64,000 bases of DNA from Blasia pusilla (lineage: Eukaryota > Marchantiophyta > Marchantiopsida > Blasiales). Positions 24,361 to 35,283 of this stretch are shown here, in pieces. A program made the translations under genes and the position numbers. The stretch spans positions 2,790,001 to 2,854,000 of the forward strand of contig CM114274.1 in the NCBI GenBank assembly GCA_050084515.1, written 5' to 3'. The notes below the pieces were generated by a model. It saw only the letters and a list, made by a program, of their open reading frames with translations, had not been told where the DNA came from and did not search any database. Every line of letters begins with the position of its first letter. The stretch's first letter is position 1.

Positions 24361-25889
24361 TCCGGGTGGGCCTAGAGGTCGTGCACCAGGTGATCCCGTT
24401 GGAAGACAAGGAGCTAGAGTTGCCCGACATGGTGGTGAAGTTGCCCGTGGAGGAGGTAGAGTCCCACCACCTAGACGCGTCGAGGGAGACGCTGGGCTTG
24501 AGGCTGGGATGGCTGCTCAGATACAATAGCTACATGAGCATATTGCCGCTATGGCATTGAGGTTACCCGATGCCGGATCCGTGGCATCAACATCATATGG
24601 AGGAGCAAGAGATATGGAGATTGTGGTTGGGTGTACGAGGTTGCCCAGATGGAGGCCGCGGCAGTTGTAGAGTTGGATCCATAGCGTGGGGAGGCCAGGA
24701 AACAAACCAGACTTTCTGAGTCTTTCACATTGTCTGAGGCGATGAGGACCCCATTGATGGATCCTGATCAGAGTTCCCAAAGAGTTGATGATGTTATTGG
24801 TGTGCAGGAACACAGGGTGATGGGAGAAACAAGTGCGACGACTCCTATTTCAGATGCTCAAGACGAGCATGTGTCGAGAACGATGTTGGGGGGCGACCAC
24901 AATGGTGTACGGTGTTGCGCTATTTTCTGCTATTATGATATTGGGAGGTACGCCCGCCGAGGTGTTCCGGCTAACCGCTACGCTATGTGCGCATGAAGTT
25001 AGAGTTCCTGCATCACGTTCAGAGGTGATTGTAGAGGAGGTGATGGACCTGCCCTTGGAGCGAATGCTCGGGCTGTCCACGTCATATTCATGGCAGGTTG
25101 CGACCGCTACGATGGCGGAGATGCCCACTAGACCCGCGATAGAGCGTGCCATGGCTTCTCCTGGTCTTGTGTTGTTGGACAATTGGGGAGAGGTCTTCCA
25201 ATTGGTGAGTCCCAAAGGTAGAGCTTTTAGTCTGCAACGCGTCTTGTTGGATTCAGCAGCCAATCCCTGATGTTGGGGAAAGCGTCATTCAGAGGATTGG
25301 GCTTGACGAGAGCCGATGTGGAGCGTTGTCCATTCAAGATACAGATATCCTTGGATGGAGCAAGAACCACACAGTATATCACCTGACAGGAGGTCGTGGT
25401 GAGGATTCACCCGGGACATCCTACAGATGAGTCCGTGGTGCGAGCCAAGGCGATAGTGACTGATGTAGAGTCATACGACGTCTTGGTTGATGGAGCAATG
25501 GTATACCCGATGGTGTTTTCCTTGGATTATTGGGAGGAGTCAGCGTCTTGCAGACCAAGATGGCAGTCTAGTGATGGGCGCCTTAGCTCATTATCCGTTC
25601 GATTCACAAGTGCAGTGATCGAGCGACAAATCAGAGGAACCCGAGCTAGTCGAGAATGCTATGATGACACCCTTAGATACCACATCCATTGTGTGGCGCA
25701 TCCCAAAGGAGGGTATTCGGGTGTTGGATCTCTTTGGAGGAATCAGCACTTGGTTAGCTATTATTTTGCAGGTAGGAGTACACGTGCAGCAATACCTGTA
25801 TGTGGAGATTAATGATGTTGCAAGGCGCGCTTCACTTCATCATGTGGCGTAGATACGCCTCTCTTTCCCAACTTATTCTCTGCATTTGC
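24177..25889 (+). repeat. Element 1 tandem duplication, copy A (gag end, protease, start of DNMT)
   Basis: This 1.7-kb unit, from GCACTTGTTAGGGTCATGGA to TTCTCTGCATTTGCC, is repeated at 26027-27869. Copy A retains the DNMT start including motif I (VLDLFGGIST, 25721-25750) but is cut off about 60 codons into the methyltransferase. Protease landmarks are LLDSAANP near 25240 and SYDVLVDGAMVYPM near 25470. Confidence 0.85.
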
Positions 25890-26026
25890 CATGTTGTGCG
25901 CATACACATCGCTACACAACATACATCGTTGTCATCAAACACACACACAAACACACACAATCCCATGCTTACTCATGGCATCCATACACAGAGGCGAGAA
26001 GTACCAAAATATCTCCATCATCAGCG
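25890..26026 (-). repeat. Reversed LTR-start fragment at the duplication junction
   Basis: Matches 21001-21143 in the same orientation (CATACACATCG(C/T)TACACAACAT, then the CA-rich run, then GAAGTACCAAAATATCTCCA). It is therefore the LTR start in reverse, placed exactly between the two copies of the duplicated block. Confidence 0.8.
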
Positions 26027-27869
26027 CGATTGCACTCGTCATGGTCATGGACGTGTGCCTCATCATGGAGGAGGAGATGGTGCTGCACTAGGAGGTTATC
26101 AATATGACTATTGTTAGAGGTATGGTGATACATGCATCAGGTATTTGAGTTTACATCCTGAGTTATGTCCGGACCGAGGGCCAGAGAGGGCACCAGAGCG
26201 AGTAGCCGGTCCGGGTGGGCTAGAGATCATGCACCAGGTGGTCCCTGTTGGGAGACGAGGAGCTGGAGTTGCCCGACAGGATGGTGGAGCTGCCCATGGA
26301 GGAGGTAGAGTCCCACCACCTAGACGCGTCGAGGGAGATGCTAGGCGTGAGGGTTTAGGGTTTAGGATGGTTGCTCAGATACATCAACTATAGGAGCAGA
26401 TTGCCGCAATGGCATTGATCTTACCCGATGCCGGATCCATGGCATTGACATCATATGGAGCAGCTAGAGATATGGAGGATCCTGGTTGGATGTGCGTGGT
26501 TGCCCAAATGGAGGCAGCCGCAGTTGTGACGCGTGGAGCAGCCGCAGAGTTGGATCCACAACGAGGGGAAGCCAAGAAATAGACTAGGCTTCCTCAGTCT
26601 TTCGCATTGTCCGAGGCGATGAGGAACCCATCGATGGGTCTTGATTAGAGTTCCTGGAGAGTTGGTGATATTGTTGATGCTCAGGAGTGGTTTATGTCAA
26701 GCATGTGTTGGGGGCGGCCACCGTTGTGTACCGCGCTTCTTTATTTTCTTCTTCCGATGTTATAACGTTGGAGGGTACGTCCGCCGAGGCTTCACTATCT
26801 GAGTGCGGAATTGGAGTTCTTGCATCATGTTCAAAGGTGATTACAGAAGAGGTGATGGACCGGCCCTTGGAGCGGATGCTCAGGGCCGCGTCAGATTCAT
26901 GGCAGGCGGCGGCTGCTAGGATGGCGGAGATGCGCGCTAGACCCGCGATAGAGCGTGCCATGGCTTCTCCTGGTGAACTCTTGCTGGATAATCGAGAAGA
27001 GATCTTCCACTTGGTGAGTCCCGGAGGTAGAGCTTTTAGTCCGGAGCACGTCTTGTTGGATTCAAGAGCGCAACCCCTGATGTTGGGAAAAGCGTCATTT
27101 AGAGAATTGGGCTTGATGAGAGCTGATGTGGAGCGTTGTCCATTCCGAATACAAACATCGTTGGTGGAGCGAGTACCACACAATATATCACCCAACAGGA
27201 GGTCGTGGTGAGGATTCTACAAATGAGTCCGTGGTGCGAGCCAAGGCGATAGTGACTAATGTAGAGTCCTACGACGTCTTGGTTGGTGGAGTAGTGTTAT
27301 ACCTGATGGGGTTTTCCCTCGATTACTGGGAGGAGTCAGCGTCCTTCAAACCTGGATGGCAGTCAGGTGATGGGCGCCTTAGCTCATTACCCGTTTGATT
27401 CATAAGTGCTGTGATCGAGCAACAGCCAAGAGAGGTGGCGACCTTAGCAGCATTTAGCAATGCCATCACTTGGCCTAGTGATTTGATTGAGGGACATGTC
27501 CATGCAAAGGATACTTCCGTTCTTGACATTTCTATGGAGAGGAGTGTTATGGTAGATGCATCATTCCGTGGAGGAGAGGTGCCGTTGTGGGGCTCGACTG
27601 AGGAGCTTCAACTATTGGCACATGAGCACGTGCGAACCGCGTGGAGCAAGGCGTTTGCACCGGAGCGTGACGGGTCTGAGGAACCCAAGGTAGCAGGGAG
27701 TGCTACGATGACACCCTTGGATACCACACCCATTGTTAGCGTTAGCTGTTGTTTTGCAAGCATGAGTGCAAGTGCAGCAATACCTGTATGTGGAGAGTGA
27801 TGATGTTGCGAGGCGTGTACTACGACATGTGGCGCAGTGACGCCTCCGTTTTCTCGACTTATTGTCTGC
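26027..27869 (+). repeat. Element 1 tandem duplication, copy B
   Basis: Second copy of 24177-25889, continuing into the rest of the DNMT. The protease part shows LLDSRAQPLMLGKASFRELG (about 27056-27115) and SYDVLVGGVVLYLMGFSLDY. At 27730-27760 the copy has lost about 60 bp that should encode DNMT motif I. An extra stretch of about 200 bp after 27395 (IEQQPREVATLAAF...) is mostly absent from copy A. Confidence 0.85.
26687..27400 (+). pseudogene. Retropepsin-like aspartic protease of element 1 (copy B)
   Basis: The open stretch 26687-27211 covers FHLVSPGGRAFSPEHVLLDS, then LLDSRAQPLMLGKASF, where family members carry LLDSGAQP with the catalytic Asp-Ser/Thr-Gly. Here Gly is replaced by Arg. The next frame carries VVRAKAIVTNVESYDVLVGG and SASFKPGWQSGDGRLS, the second half of the fold. 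It would have cut the Gag-Pol polyprotein. The lost active-site Gly and the frameshift near 27190 make it inactive. Confidence 0.6.
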
Positions 27870-28670
27870 GTCCGTAGTACAGGGGTACCAGAGTTCCCTA
27901 CCGAGGGATATTTCATTTTTGGAGTCGCAGGACTTAGAGCGGGTAGGGACCATTGATTTGGTCATTGCCAGTTGGCCAATTGAGTGCTGGACAAGGCAGC
28001 GGGTTGGCTAACACTCGGTCCAAGTTGTTTTGGGAGACGTTGAGGGTCTTACGGCAGTTGAAGGAGCACCAATCTCGTGCTCTAGCCTACATTCTAGAGA
28101 ATGTGCCAATCTTAGGAGACTCCAGGTCACGGGTGGTAAAAAATGCTCATCAGGTGCGTGTCTGGATCGGCCTAGTTGTGTTCTTGGATGCGGCGAGTGT
28201 ACGTTCTAGAGCCCATCGCCCGCGTCTATGGTGGACCAACTTGGTGCCCCTATGCAGTGTTACGGAGGGCGTATGCGAGAGTGGAGCGCCCCTCTCATTT
28301 TTTAGTGGATTCCATTCTGGATCGAGGTCGTCGATCACAGGCAATGAGGCACGATGATTGACCACCGTTGACTGTGGTCAACAAGGTAGGTAGGCCGCGG
28401 GCAGCCTTTCCCACGTTTGTGAGTTTTCCTGCTTCCTATGCATACAAGGAGGCTGGTCCTGGCTTGGTTTGGGATGACCAGGTTCAGAGGTTGGTGGAGC
28501 CCAACGCCAACGAGAGAGAGCGAGCGATGGGATTTCCCCCAGGAGTGGCGGCAATCTCGTCATTATCAGAGGCATCACAACGCCATGTCTTGGGTCAGGC
28601 GATGGACCTGAACTGCATGACATGGATCTTCAGGTTGGGAGTGGCTAAGCAGCGTCGAATGAGATCGTGA
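27706..28670 (+). pseudogene. C5-cytosine DNA methyltransferase domain in element 1 pol
   Basis: Class I methyltransferase that would methylate cytosine C5. In order: TPLDTTPIV entry (27709), motif I deleted here but present in copy A (25721), EDLERVGTIDLVI-like region near 27930, the PCQ loop position near 27965-27985 mutated to PIE, GQGSGLANTRSKLFWETLRV, motif VI ENV (28097-28105), motif VIII RSRAHRPRLWWTN (about 28203-28241), and motifs IX/X in FVSFPASYAYKEAG, LVEPNANERERAMGFPPGV and RHVLGQAMDLNC (to about 28616). It lies between protease and RT, in the direction of pol. At least three frames are needed, so it is dead. The motif order is that of eukaryotic/bacterial 5mC methyltransferases. 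Confidence 0.85.
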
Positions 28671-28955
28671 CAGATCACAACGGTTGCGTTGGTAAGCCCC
28701 ATGCCTAACGAGACGGTGGAGGCAGTGGCTGGGGGCGAGACTCCAGGAGATCGACACACCAGGGGAGATCGAGAGAGACATCCTTGGACTTATTGGGATG
28801 CTTTGCAGGTACGCGAGGAGATGATAGCCATAGCATCGATCGTGGTTTCAGGCACTTCATGTGAAGGAGATCAGAGTTTGCAGTTGGCTGCAGGAGAGCG
28901 GTCGAGTGTTGTTGTTTGAGACGGGGTTGCACCATAGCAACCACTGATATCAGCG

Positions 28956-29993
28956 TTGGAGAGTCCTACCGTAGTCACGATGGAGACTTGGGAGCCACAT
29001 ATGGGCCCTAAGTTGATAGGAGGAGAGCGGCGCCGAATACATCAGTTCCTCCGGAGTTATAGGAGCCGCTTTGAGTTTAGCATGGAGGATTTGGATACGC
29101 TGAAGGGACCGGGGATCCGCATTGAGTTGTTGAGTGCTACGTCGATCTTCCAACGACCCTATAGGTACAGTGATATGGAGAGGGCACTGATTCAGAGTAG
29201 GAGCCATGATTTGGTTGGAGCAGGACTAGTGGAGATGTCGCATGGGGAGAATGCATCTGCCACTGTCATGCCCGCCAAGAAGGATGTGCATGGCAACTAG
29301 ACGGATAGGCGGATGTGTGGGGATTACCGACCTATCAATCGACAAACAAAGTCCGATAGGTATGCCATGCCCACCCCTGAGGAAATCTTTGATGCAATTG
29401 ATCATGCAAAGGTTTTTAGTTGATTGGATTTGCGAGCCGGATACCATCAGTTGCCTATCAGATTGGAGGACACGCTGAAGAAGGCATTTTGGGGCATCGA
29501 TCCTCACGGGAAGGATTGTTTGTACGAGTGGCGGTTCTTACCATTCGGGTTAAAGAACGCCCCGGGTGAGTTTTAGAGGGTCATGGATAGGATCTTGCCT
29601 GGTCTGGATTTTGCTAGGTGTTATATTGATGACATCGTAGTCTTTAGCGCCACGGTTGAGGAGCATGAGCGACATCTAGAGGAGGTGTTTTGACGATTGC
29701 AATTACATGGGCTGAAGCTACATCCAGGCAAGTGCAAGTTCTTCTACGACCAGATTGAGTACTTGGGTCATACAATATACCCATGGGATCTTGGTGTTCA
29801 AAAGACAAAGGTAGAGGCTATCTCACGCATGCCACGCCCTACAGATGTGAGCCGTGTTCGCGCATTCATGGGATTGGCGAACTTCTATCGGCGGTACGTC
29901 AAGAGATTCAGTTCGATTGCAAAGCCGCTCACCTTGCTGACCAAGGTGGATCACGAGTGCCATTGGGGGAATGAGCAGGAGCAAGCATTTTAG
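28956..29993 (+). pseudogene. Reverse transcriptase of element 1
   Basis: Ty3/gypsy RT that would copy element RNA into DNA. An N-terminal lead (FQRPYRYSDMERALIQ) is followed by [40 protein letters not shown], the catalytic YIDD (29622-29633), LHPGKCKFF, EYLGHTI and FMGLANFYRRYVKRFSSIA. Spacing is normal for the family. In-frame stops lie at about 29298, 29420, 29574 (TAG where element 2 has Gln) and 29691. The YIDD itself is intact. Confidence 0.85.
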
Positions 29994-30680
29994 TTGCTTA
30001 AGGACAAGTTGACGTCCACCCCCATCTTGAGGAGACCAATTAGGGGGCGTCCTTTCCAGTTGCACATAGATTGGAGCATGTTGGGGCTTGGAGCGGTGCT
30101 CACCGAGCATAATGATGAGGGTAGAGAGTTCGTGGTGGCTTACGCTAGCCGCTCGAACAACGCTGCAGAGGTGTAGTACAGCTCGTATGAGGGTGAGTGC
30201 TTGGTTGCAGTATGGGCTGTGGCACATTTCAGGTGTTACTTATTCGGCAACCCCTTTACCATCATCACTGATCATTAACCACTGAAGTGGTTGATGGAGT
30301 CCGACAAGCTTACAAGGAAGCTTGCTAGATGGGCTTTGTTGTTGCAAGAGTATGATTTTCATCTGGTACATAGACCTGGGACGCTCAACCACGATGCAGA
30401 TGGGTTGAGTCGTAACCCATACCCGAGTCAGCAAGATGCGACTAGAGTTCGATGGCATGGAGAGAGTGATGAGGAGTCAATGCCAAGATGGCACGCGTCA
30501 GCCTATTTAGGCATGTTGGCTATGGAGAGCCAGAGTGTGGAGACTTTGATGGTGAGGTCTAGTGGAGAGTCCTTGGATCCCAAGGCCAGTGAGGAGACGA
30601 CAGATGGACGAGATATTCATGATGATGGAGTAGTCTTGGAGTACCTTAAATCGGCGGCGATCGAGCACCGTGGGTGCTAG
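29994..30680 (+). pseudogene. RNase H domain and linker of element 1
   Basis: Continues directly from the RT: QLHIDWSMLGLGAVLTEHND (first acidic residue), FVVAYASRSNN, YSSYEGECLAV-type segment, FTIITDH followed by a TAA (30276-30278) where element 2 reads Gln, PLKWLME, and the closing YDFHLVHRPGTLNHDADGLS. This is the usual gypsy RNase H order. The tail to 30680 is a linker before the integrase. It would degrade the RNA strand during reverse transcription. Confidence 0.75.
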
Positions 30681-31600
30681 AGAGCGGATCGGATCCTGAC
30701 GGGCCAGACGGTTCCGTTGGGAGGGGACACATGTTTTGAGGGTTTGGGAGGATGGTAGAGTACGCGTAGTGCTGCATCCTTCGCAGAGAGCACGACTAGT
30801 ACATCATGCCCACAATGAGTTGGGTCACTTTGGGGTGAAGTGGACGTACAACTTGCTCCACATTCAGTATTGGTGGCGAGGCATGTAGACTGACGTTCAG
30901 CAATTTGTTGCCATGTGCATGGTGTGTGATCGGGTCTGAGTATCATTCAATGCTCCGAATCCACAATTGCATCCATTACCGATCATGGGCTTAGGGTATA
31001 GATGGAGTTTGGATTTTTCAAGACCTTTGCCTTTGACGGAGCGTCACAGTTGTTATGTGTTGGTGATGGTCGAGCACTTCTCAAAGTGGATCGAGTTGGT
31101 TGCATTGCTTGAAAAAGCGAGTGAGGGAGTATCTTATGCCTGGAACTCACCGTGAAACTCGGTACCCTGGTCTATCAACACCTCAGCCGGTGCCCCATAA
31201 TGACTTAGCACTCTGCCCAGGCCTTGTGTGATCAAGCGCTGATCAACCATCGCATGACTTCGCGAGATCATCCCGAGGGGGATGGATAAGCGGAGAGAGT
31301 TGTGCAGACGGTGAAGAGGGGTTTACGCAAGTATGGCTTGTAGAGAGGTCACCTAGGAGATTGGGACCTCTAGTTGCCCAGGTTGGAGATGGGATACAGA
31401 TTCTGCAAGTAGGCATCCTTAGCATCTTTTTCACCGTACTTGCTACTTTATGGCCAAGAGCCAGATTTACCTACGGCCATTCGTCGAGATGTTGGTGAGG
31501 TGTTGGACCTTGATGACCCAGATGTATGGATTCGAGCATGTTCTCAGAGGGCTGAGTTGTTTTGGAGAGTGATGCCTATGGCGTTTAGGTGAGGAGACAA
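30610..31600 (+). repeat. Duplicated integrase segment, copy 1 (degraded)
   Basis: From GATATTCATGATGATGGAGT this copies 31612-32560 at high identity. It includes the zinc-binding half (NELGHFGVKWTYNLLHIQYW), LHPLPIMGLGYRWSLDF, LVMVEHFSKWIELVAL, and a broken core up to about 31560. Stops are frequent and the catalytic core is lost after KASEGVSYAWNSP. Confidence 0.8.
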
Positions 31601-31611
31601 CATGTGGCCGA

Positions 31612-32640
31612 GATATTCATGACAATGGAGTAGTCTTGGAGTACTTCTGTACGGGCAATGTCGCAAGCACAGTGGGTGCTAGAGAGCGGGATCGGATCCT
31701 ACAGGGAGCCAGACAATTCCGGTGGGAGGGCACACATGTGTTGCGAGTGTGGGAGGATGGTAGAGTGCGTGTAGTGCCTCATCCTTTGCAGAGAGCACGT
31801 TTGGTGCTTCATGCCCACGAGGAGTTGGGTCATTTTGGAGTGAAGCAGACATACAGCTTGCTCCACATTCAGTATTGGTGGCGAGGCATGTAGACCGACG
31901 TTCAACAATTTGTTGTCAGATGCATGGTGTGTGATCGAGTTCGGGCGTCGTTCAATTCTCTAACTCCACAATTGCATCCACTTCCGATCATGGGTTTAGG
32001 TTATAGATGGAGTTTGGATTTTGCATGACCTTTACCTTTGACGAAGCGCTATAGTGGTTATGTATTGGTGATGGTTGAGCAATTTTCCAAGTGGATAGAG
32101 TTGGTTGCATTGCTTGACAAAGCCAGTGAGGGAGTAGCATATGCCTTCCTAGATTATGTGTTGATTCATTACGGCGCACCAGTTGAGGTGTTGACAAAAC
32201 AGGGTACAGAGTTCCGCGGGGAGTTTCATGCCTTGTGTGATCAGACATTGATCAACCAGTGCACTACTTTGCGAGATCATCTTGAGGCGGATGGACTAGC
32301 AGAGCTGGTTATGAAGACGGTGAAGAGAAGATTACGCAAGTATGGCTAGCTTGCAGAGAGGTCACCTAGGAGATTGGGACCTTCAGTTGCCGTGGTTGGC
32401 GATGGGATACAAATTCAACGGGTAGGCATCCTTGGCGTCTTTCTCACCGTTCTTGCTTTTATATGGCTGAGAGCCAGATTTACCTATGGCCATTTGTTGA
32501 GATGTTGGTGAGGTGTTGAACCTTGGTGACCCTAATATATGGATGTGAGCATATTCTCAGAGGACTAAATTATTTCAGAGAGTGATGCCCATAGCGTTTG
32601 AGAACTTGGTGATTGCGCAGCATCGAGATACATTGAGGTA
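31612..32640 (+). pseudogene. Integrase of element 1 (copy 2)
   Basis: DDE-type integrase that would insert the DNA copy. An HH-CC zinc module (HAHEELGHFGVKQT to RCMVCDRV, about 31819-31938) is followed by LHPLPIMGLGYRWSLDFA (first Asp), VMVEQFSKWIELVALLDKAS, APVEVLTKQGTEFRGEF and LEADGLAELVMKTVKR (Glu present). The second catalytic Asp, expected in LTDQGTEF, is Lys here, and there are stops after RGM and DFA. It then runs to a C-terminal region (VIAQHRDTLRYTTI, about 32610-32645) leading to the PHD finger. Confidence 0.8.
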
Positions 32641-32913
32641 TACGACTATTCATGGAGGTGGTTATTGACCTACTATTTGGAGGTTTCATCAGGAAGACTA
32701 TATCGATCTGCTTGCAGCAAACGGCATCCACCACGTTGGATATGACTGCAGGGCGCACCATCTTGAGAGTGTGTGAGGTTTTGCCATCAGGTTATTGGAG
32801 GGACGCAATGGTATGTTTTGGAAGGACCATGTGCGTAATTGTGCGTCGCATCATCTTCCAACATTGACGATACAATTGATTCAAGCTTAGCAATAGTTTC
32901 TACAGGCTTGTGA

Positions 32914-33048
32914 TGTATGTTGTGTGGTTCTGCCCGCGGTGCAGCCACTATGCTAGTCTGTAATGGATGTTTGAGAGGATGGCATATAGCATGTTTGACG
33001 CCACCTCTCACTAGGGTTCCTCAAGGACAATGGATGTGTCCTAGATGT
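32914..33048 (+). pseudogene. PHD finger at the 3' end of element 1 pol
   Basis: A 45-codon C4HC3 zinc finger: CMLC, about 11 residues, CNGC, HIAC and finally WMCPRC. Spacing is C-x2-C-x11-C-x2-C-x4-H-x2-C-x14-C-x2-C, with the conserved Trp two before the last Cys pair. PHD fingers usually bind histone H3 tails. It follows WKDHVRNCA...HHLPTLDDTIDSSLAIV, which element 2 shares, so it is part of pol and not a neighbouring gene. All eight zinc ligands are intact, but a TGA immediately precedes the first Cys. Confidence 0.8.
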
Positions 33049-33252
33049 ATATAACGTAGGTAGTTCTACATTCCGACTTGTGTCTGTAACACGGATGACA
33101 AGAAGAAGATTAACGATGGGCCACATGAGCACCCGGCCTTCTTGCACTAAGTGTTTGAGAGATGTATGTCATGGTAGGTAGGGATATATGGCTATTAGGG
33201 ATATATGGCTATCTGGAGTTAGAGGGACCTAACCACCAACTAGGGGGGCGAT

Positions 33253-33700
33253 TGGAGATATTTTGGCACTTCTTGTCTCGTTGTTTGGATACCATGAGTT
33301 AGCATGGGATCGTGCATGTTTATGTGTGTGTTCGGTATGTAGTGGAGGATAGGCTCAAAAGGTCAAGGATGACTTGTTGAGGCCCCGGGAAACCTGAGAG
33401 AGCAGGTTTTCCCTTCGTTCCAGCTTATTTGGAGCCATATTGAAGAACTTACTATTTTAGGTCAGTACCGTTTTGAGAATATGGTCAACTTTATATTTTT
33501 GGTAGTGGCCCTTGACCTCCTACATCAGGTCAAGAGCCAAGGGGGTGACTTCGGAGCATAGGTTACCATAGAGAGAGCTTGGGAGAAGGGAGGGATATAC
33601 CTCAAGGAGAGAGAGCTTGAGAGCTCATACTCTCTTTGTTGAACCTCTTGGCATGAGGCGGCGAAGCTATGGTCCCTTGCCTTATGAGTGTAACCCAAGC
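33253..33700 (+). repeat. 3' LTR of element 1, truncated
   Basis: Starts at TTGGAGATATTTTGG right after an AGGGGGGCGA purine tract and matches the left LTR from 33335 on. A segment of about 50 bp present in the reversed fragments, after GTGTGTTCGG, is missing here. Similarity to the left LTR ends at GTGTAACCCAAG (33699). Confidence 0.75.
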
Positions 33701-33710
33701 CATTTGTGAG

Positions 33711-35139
33711 TCGCGGGAACCAAAATACAGATTGCACTTGCACGTGGCTTGCAAACCTAAGAATGGGATTCACAAATTACGACTTAAACAAAACTCAAAA
33801 GTTTGGTTTTCTTTCACTCACGATTATATTGGAGTTCAATTGCAAAAGGGTTGCAAGGTGCTTGTAAATTATTCCCAATTTTTTTTGAAACTTTGCAATT
33901 AATTTTTGGCTCTTTGCGAGTTTGAGCTTTCATAAAAAATCACAAAACCTCACAACTCACTCACAAAAAGCTTGTACATACTCGAAAAAATTGCATAAAT
34001 GGAGTCCAAGCAATGGTTTTTTTACTAGTAAATTTGTAGCAAGGAACTTGGAAAGTTGTGGGCTTATGGATTCAAAAAGGAGTTTTTTACAATCACAAAT
34101 TAGTTATTTTCCAACTCCTCTTTGGCTCATTTGGACTCATTTTTGGGTCAATAAAAAATTTTGAAGAAATATTTGGCTCCTTCTAGTTTCGTCTTTGGGA
34201 CGTCTTTGCCTATTTTTCTCATTCATTTCCTATATTTTACAACAATAACTTTGGAAAAAAATTTAAGCTCACTCATCTATATTACCTTCAATATAAATAA
34301 AATTTCCTACCCAAGAAACTCATGACTTAGCTCCAATATAGAAAAGAAACTAGTTGCAAAAGTGAGGAGAGAAGTCTTAGAAATTTGGGAGGAAAAGTGA
34401 AAATGGTGCACATTAGAGGCGAAAAGAGAATTTAGGGCCGAGGTTTCATTTTTTACAAGTGCATTTTCAATTGCTCTGCGGGTCATGTGACAGTGCTATG
34501 CGAATAATTTGCACGTGATTTCCAATTGCACCTAATCTCTTACAATGAAGACATGGGGAATTGGAAAAGGATGAAATGAGAAATTTAATCATTTCATTTT
34601 TCCAAAGCAAATAAGTGGGAGGGATAAACTTAGGGTTTTTTTATAATGAAGACAAGATTTGAATACCCTAAAGCTCCCTACATTATATTCCTCTCTCTTG
34701 CATGGAGAGAATGAGGAAATAGTTATGTTGCAAATTTGAGAGTGAATTTTTTTAACCCCTCCTAACATTGTCTTTTACAAATTTCTGCATATTTTATCTC
34801 CTAAAACACACGTAACTATTCATATTAATATATCTCATTGACTTAGAAATATGTAACTTTTTTCGATGGGAGGTGGAAAATGAGGAGGGATGACAAGAGG
34901 GTGATGGGAAGGTCTTTTGTTTTCAAAACGAGAAACATTGAGTGAATAGAAATTTAGGAGAGGATTTATGGAGATAAAAATAACAAGACTAGGTTACAAG
35001 GTTATGATGCAATCAAAATAAGGGGAAGGGACTTTTTATCATTCATGCATTACCAACGCATTGTAGCATCAATGTAGTGGTTTCCAATTGACACATGTTA
35101 AAACTTTATCATAGTATATATCTCATTCCATCTTTATTA
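33711..35139. other. AT-rich intergenic DNA, no gene seen
   Basis: Stop-dense and AT-rich. ORFs at 33669 and 33922 have no domain and read as low-complexity Lys/Ser/Phe. No LTR or RNA gene was found. Confidence 0.45.
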
Positions 35140-35283
35140 TTATTAGAGATTCCTTTCTTGATTTTCAAACATCTCTTTGCTTGACATGTGGCAACCGAGC
35201 AGCAAGAAAATATTTCCCGCTCTACGGGCAGCAAGAAAAAGATTTCCCTTCACTCCCGTGCATGGCACGAAATGCCCACTAGT
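35140..35283 (+). mobile_element. Candidate Helitron 3' terminus, same family as at 15.2 kb
   Basis: The stem CGTGC-ATG-GCACG (35257-35269) is followed after 9 nt by CTAG|T (35279-35283). The upstream TTATTATTAGAGATTCC...GATTTTCAAAC resembles 15130-15165, so the two ends are related. AATATTTCCC and TTCCCTTCACTCC words are also shared with the reverse strand near 57840-57900. No 5' end was identified. Confidence 0.45.

Larger units (their letters stand above)
21001..33710 (+). mobile_element. Ty3/gypsy element 1: Gag-protease-DNMT-RT-RNase H-integrase-PHD, decayed and internally duplicated
   Basis: A 12.7-kb LTR retrotransposon remnant. Direct repeats of about 370 bp (21170-21539 and 33339-33699) mark the LTRs. 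Between them lie gag, protease, DNA methyltransferase, reverse transcriptase, RNase H, integrase and a PHD finger. The AGGGGGGCG purine tract just before 33253 fits a polypurine tract, which puts the 3' LTR start near TTGGAGATATTTTGG. Stops and frameshifts occur in every domain, so the copy cannot be autonomous. Two tandem duplications (24177-27869 and 30610-32560) and reversed LTR pieces (21001-21143, 25890-26026) show rearrangement. The 3' LTR similarity stops at 33699, so that LTR is probably truncated. Confidence 0.85.

Noticed and set aside
25661-25852. A host DNA methyltransferase gene
   Set aside because: The methyltransferase text is continuous with gypsy protease upstream and RT downstream in both elements, so it belongs to the retrotransposons.
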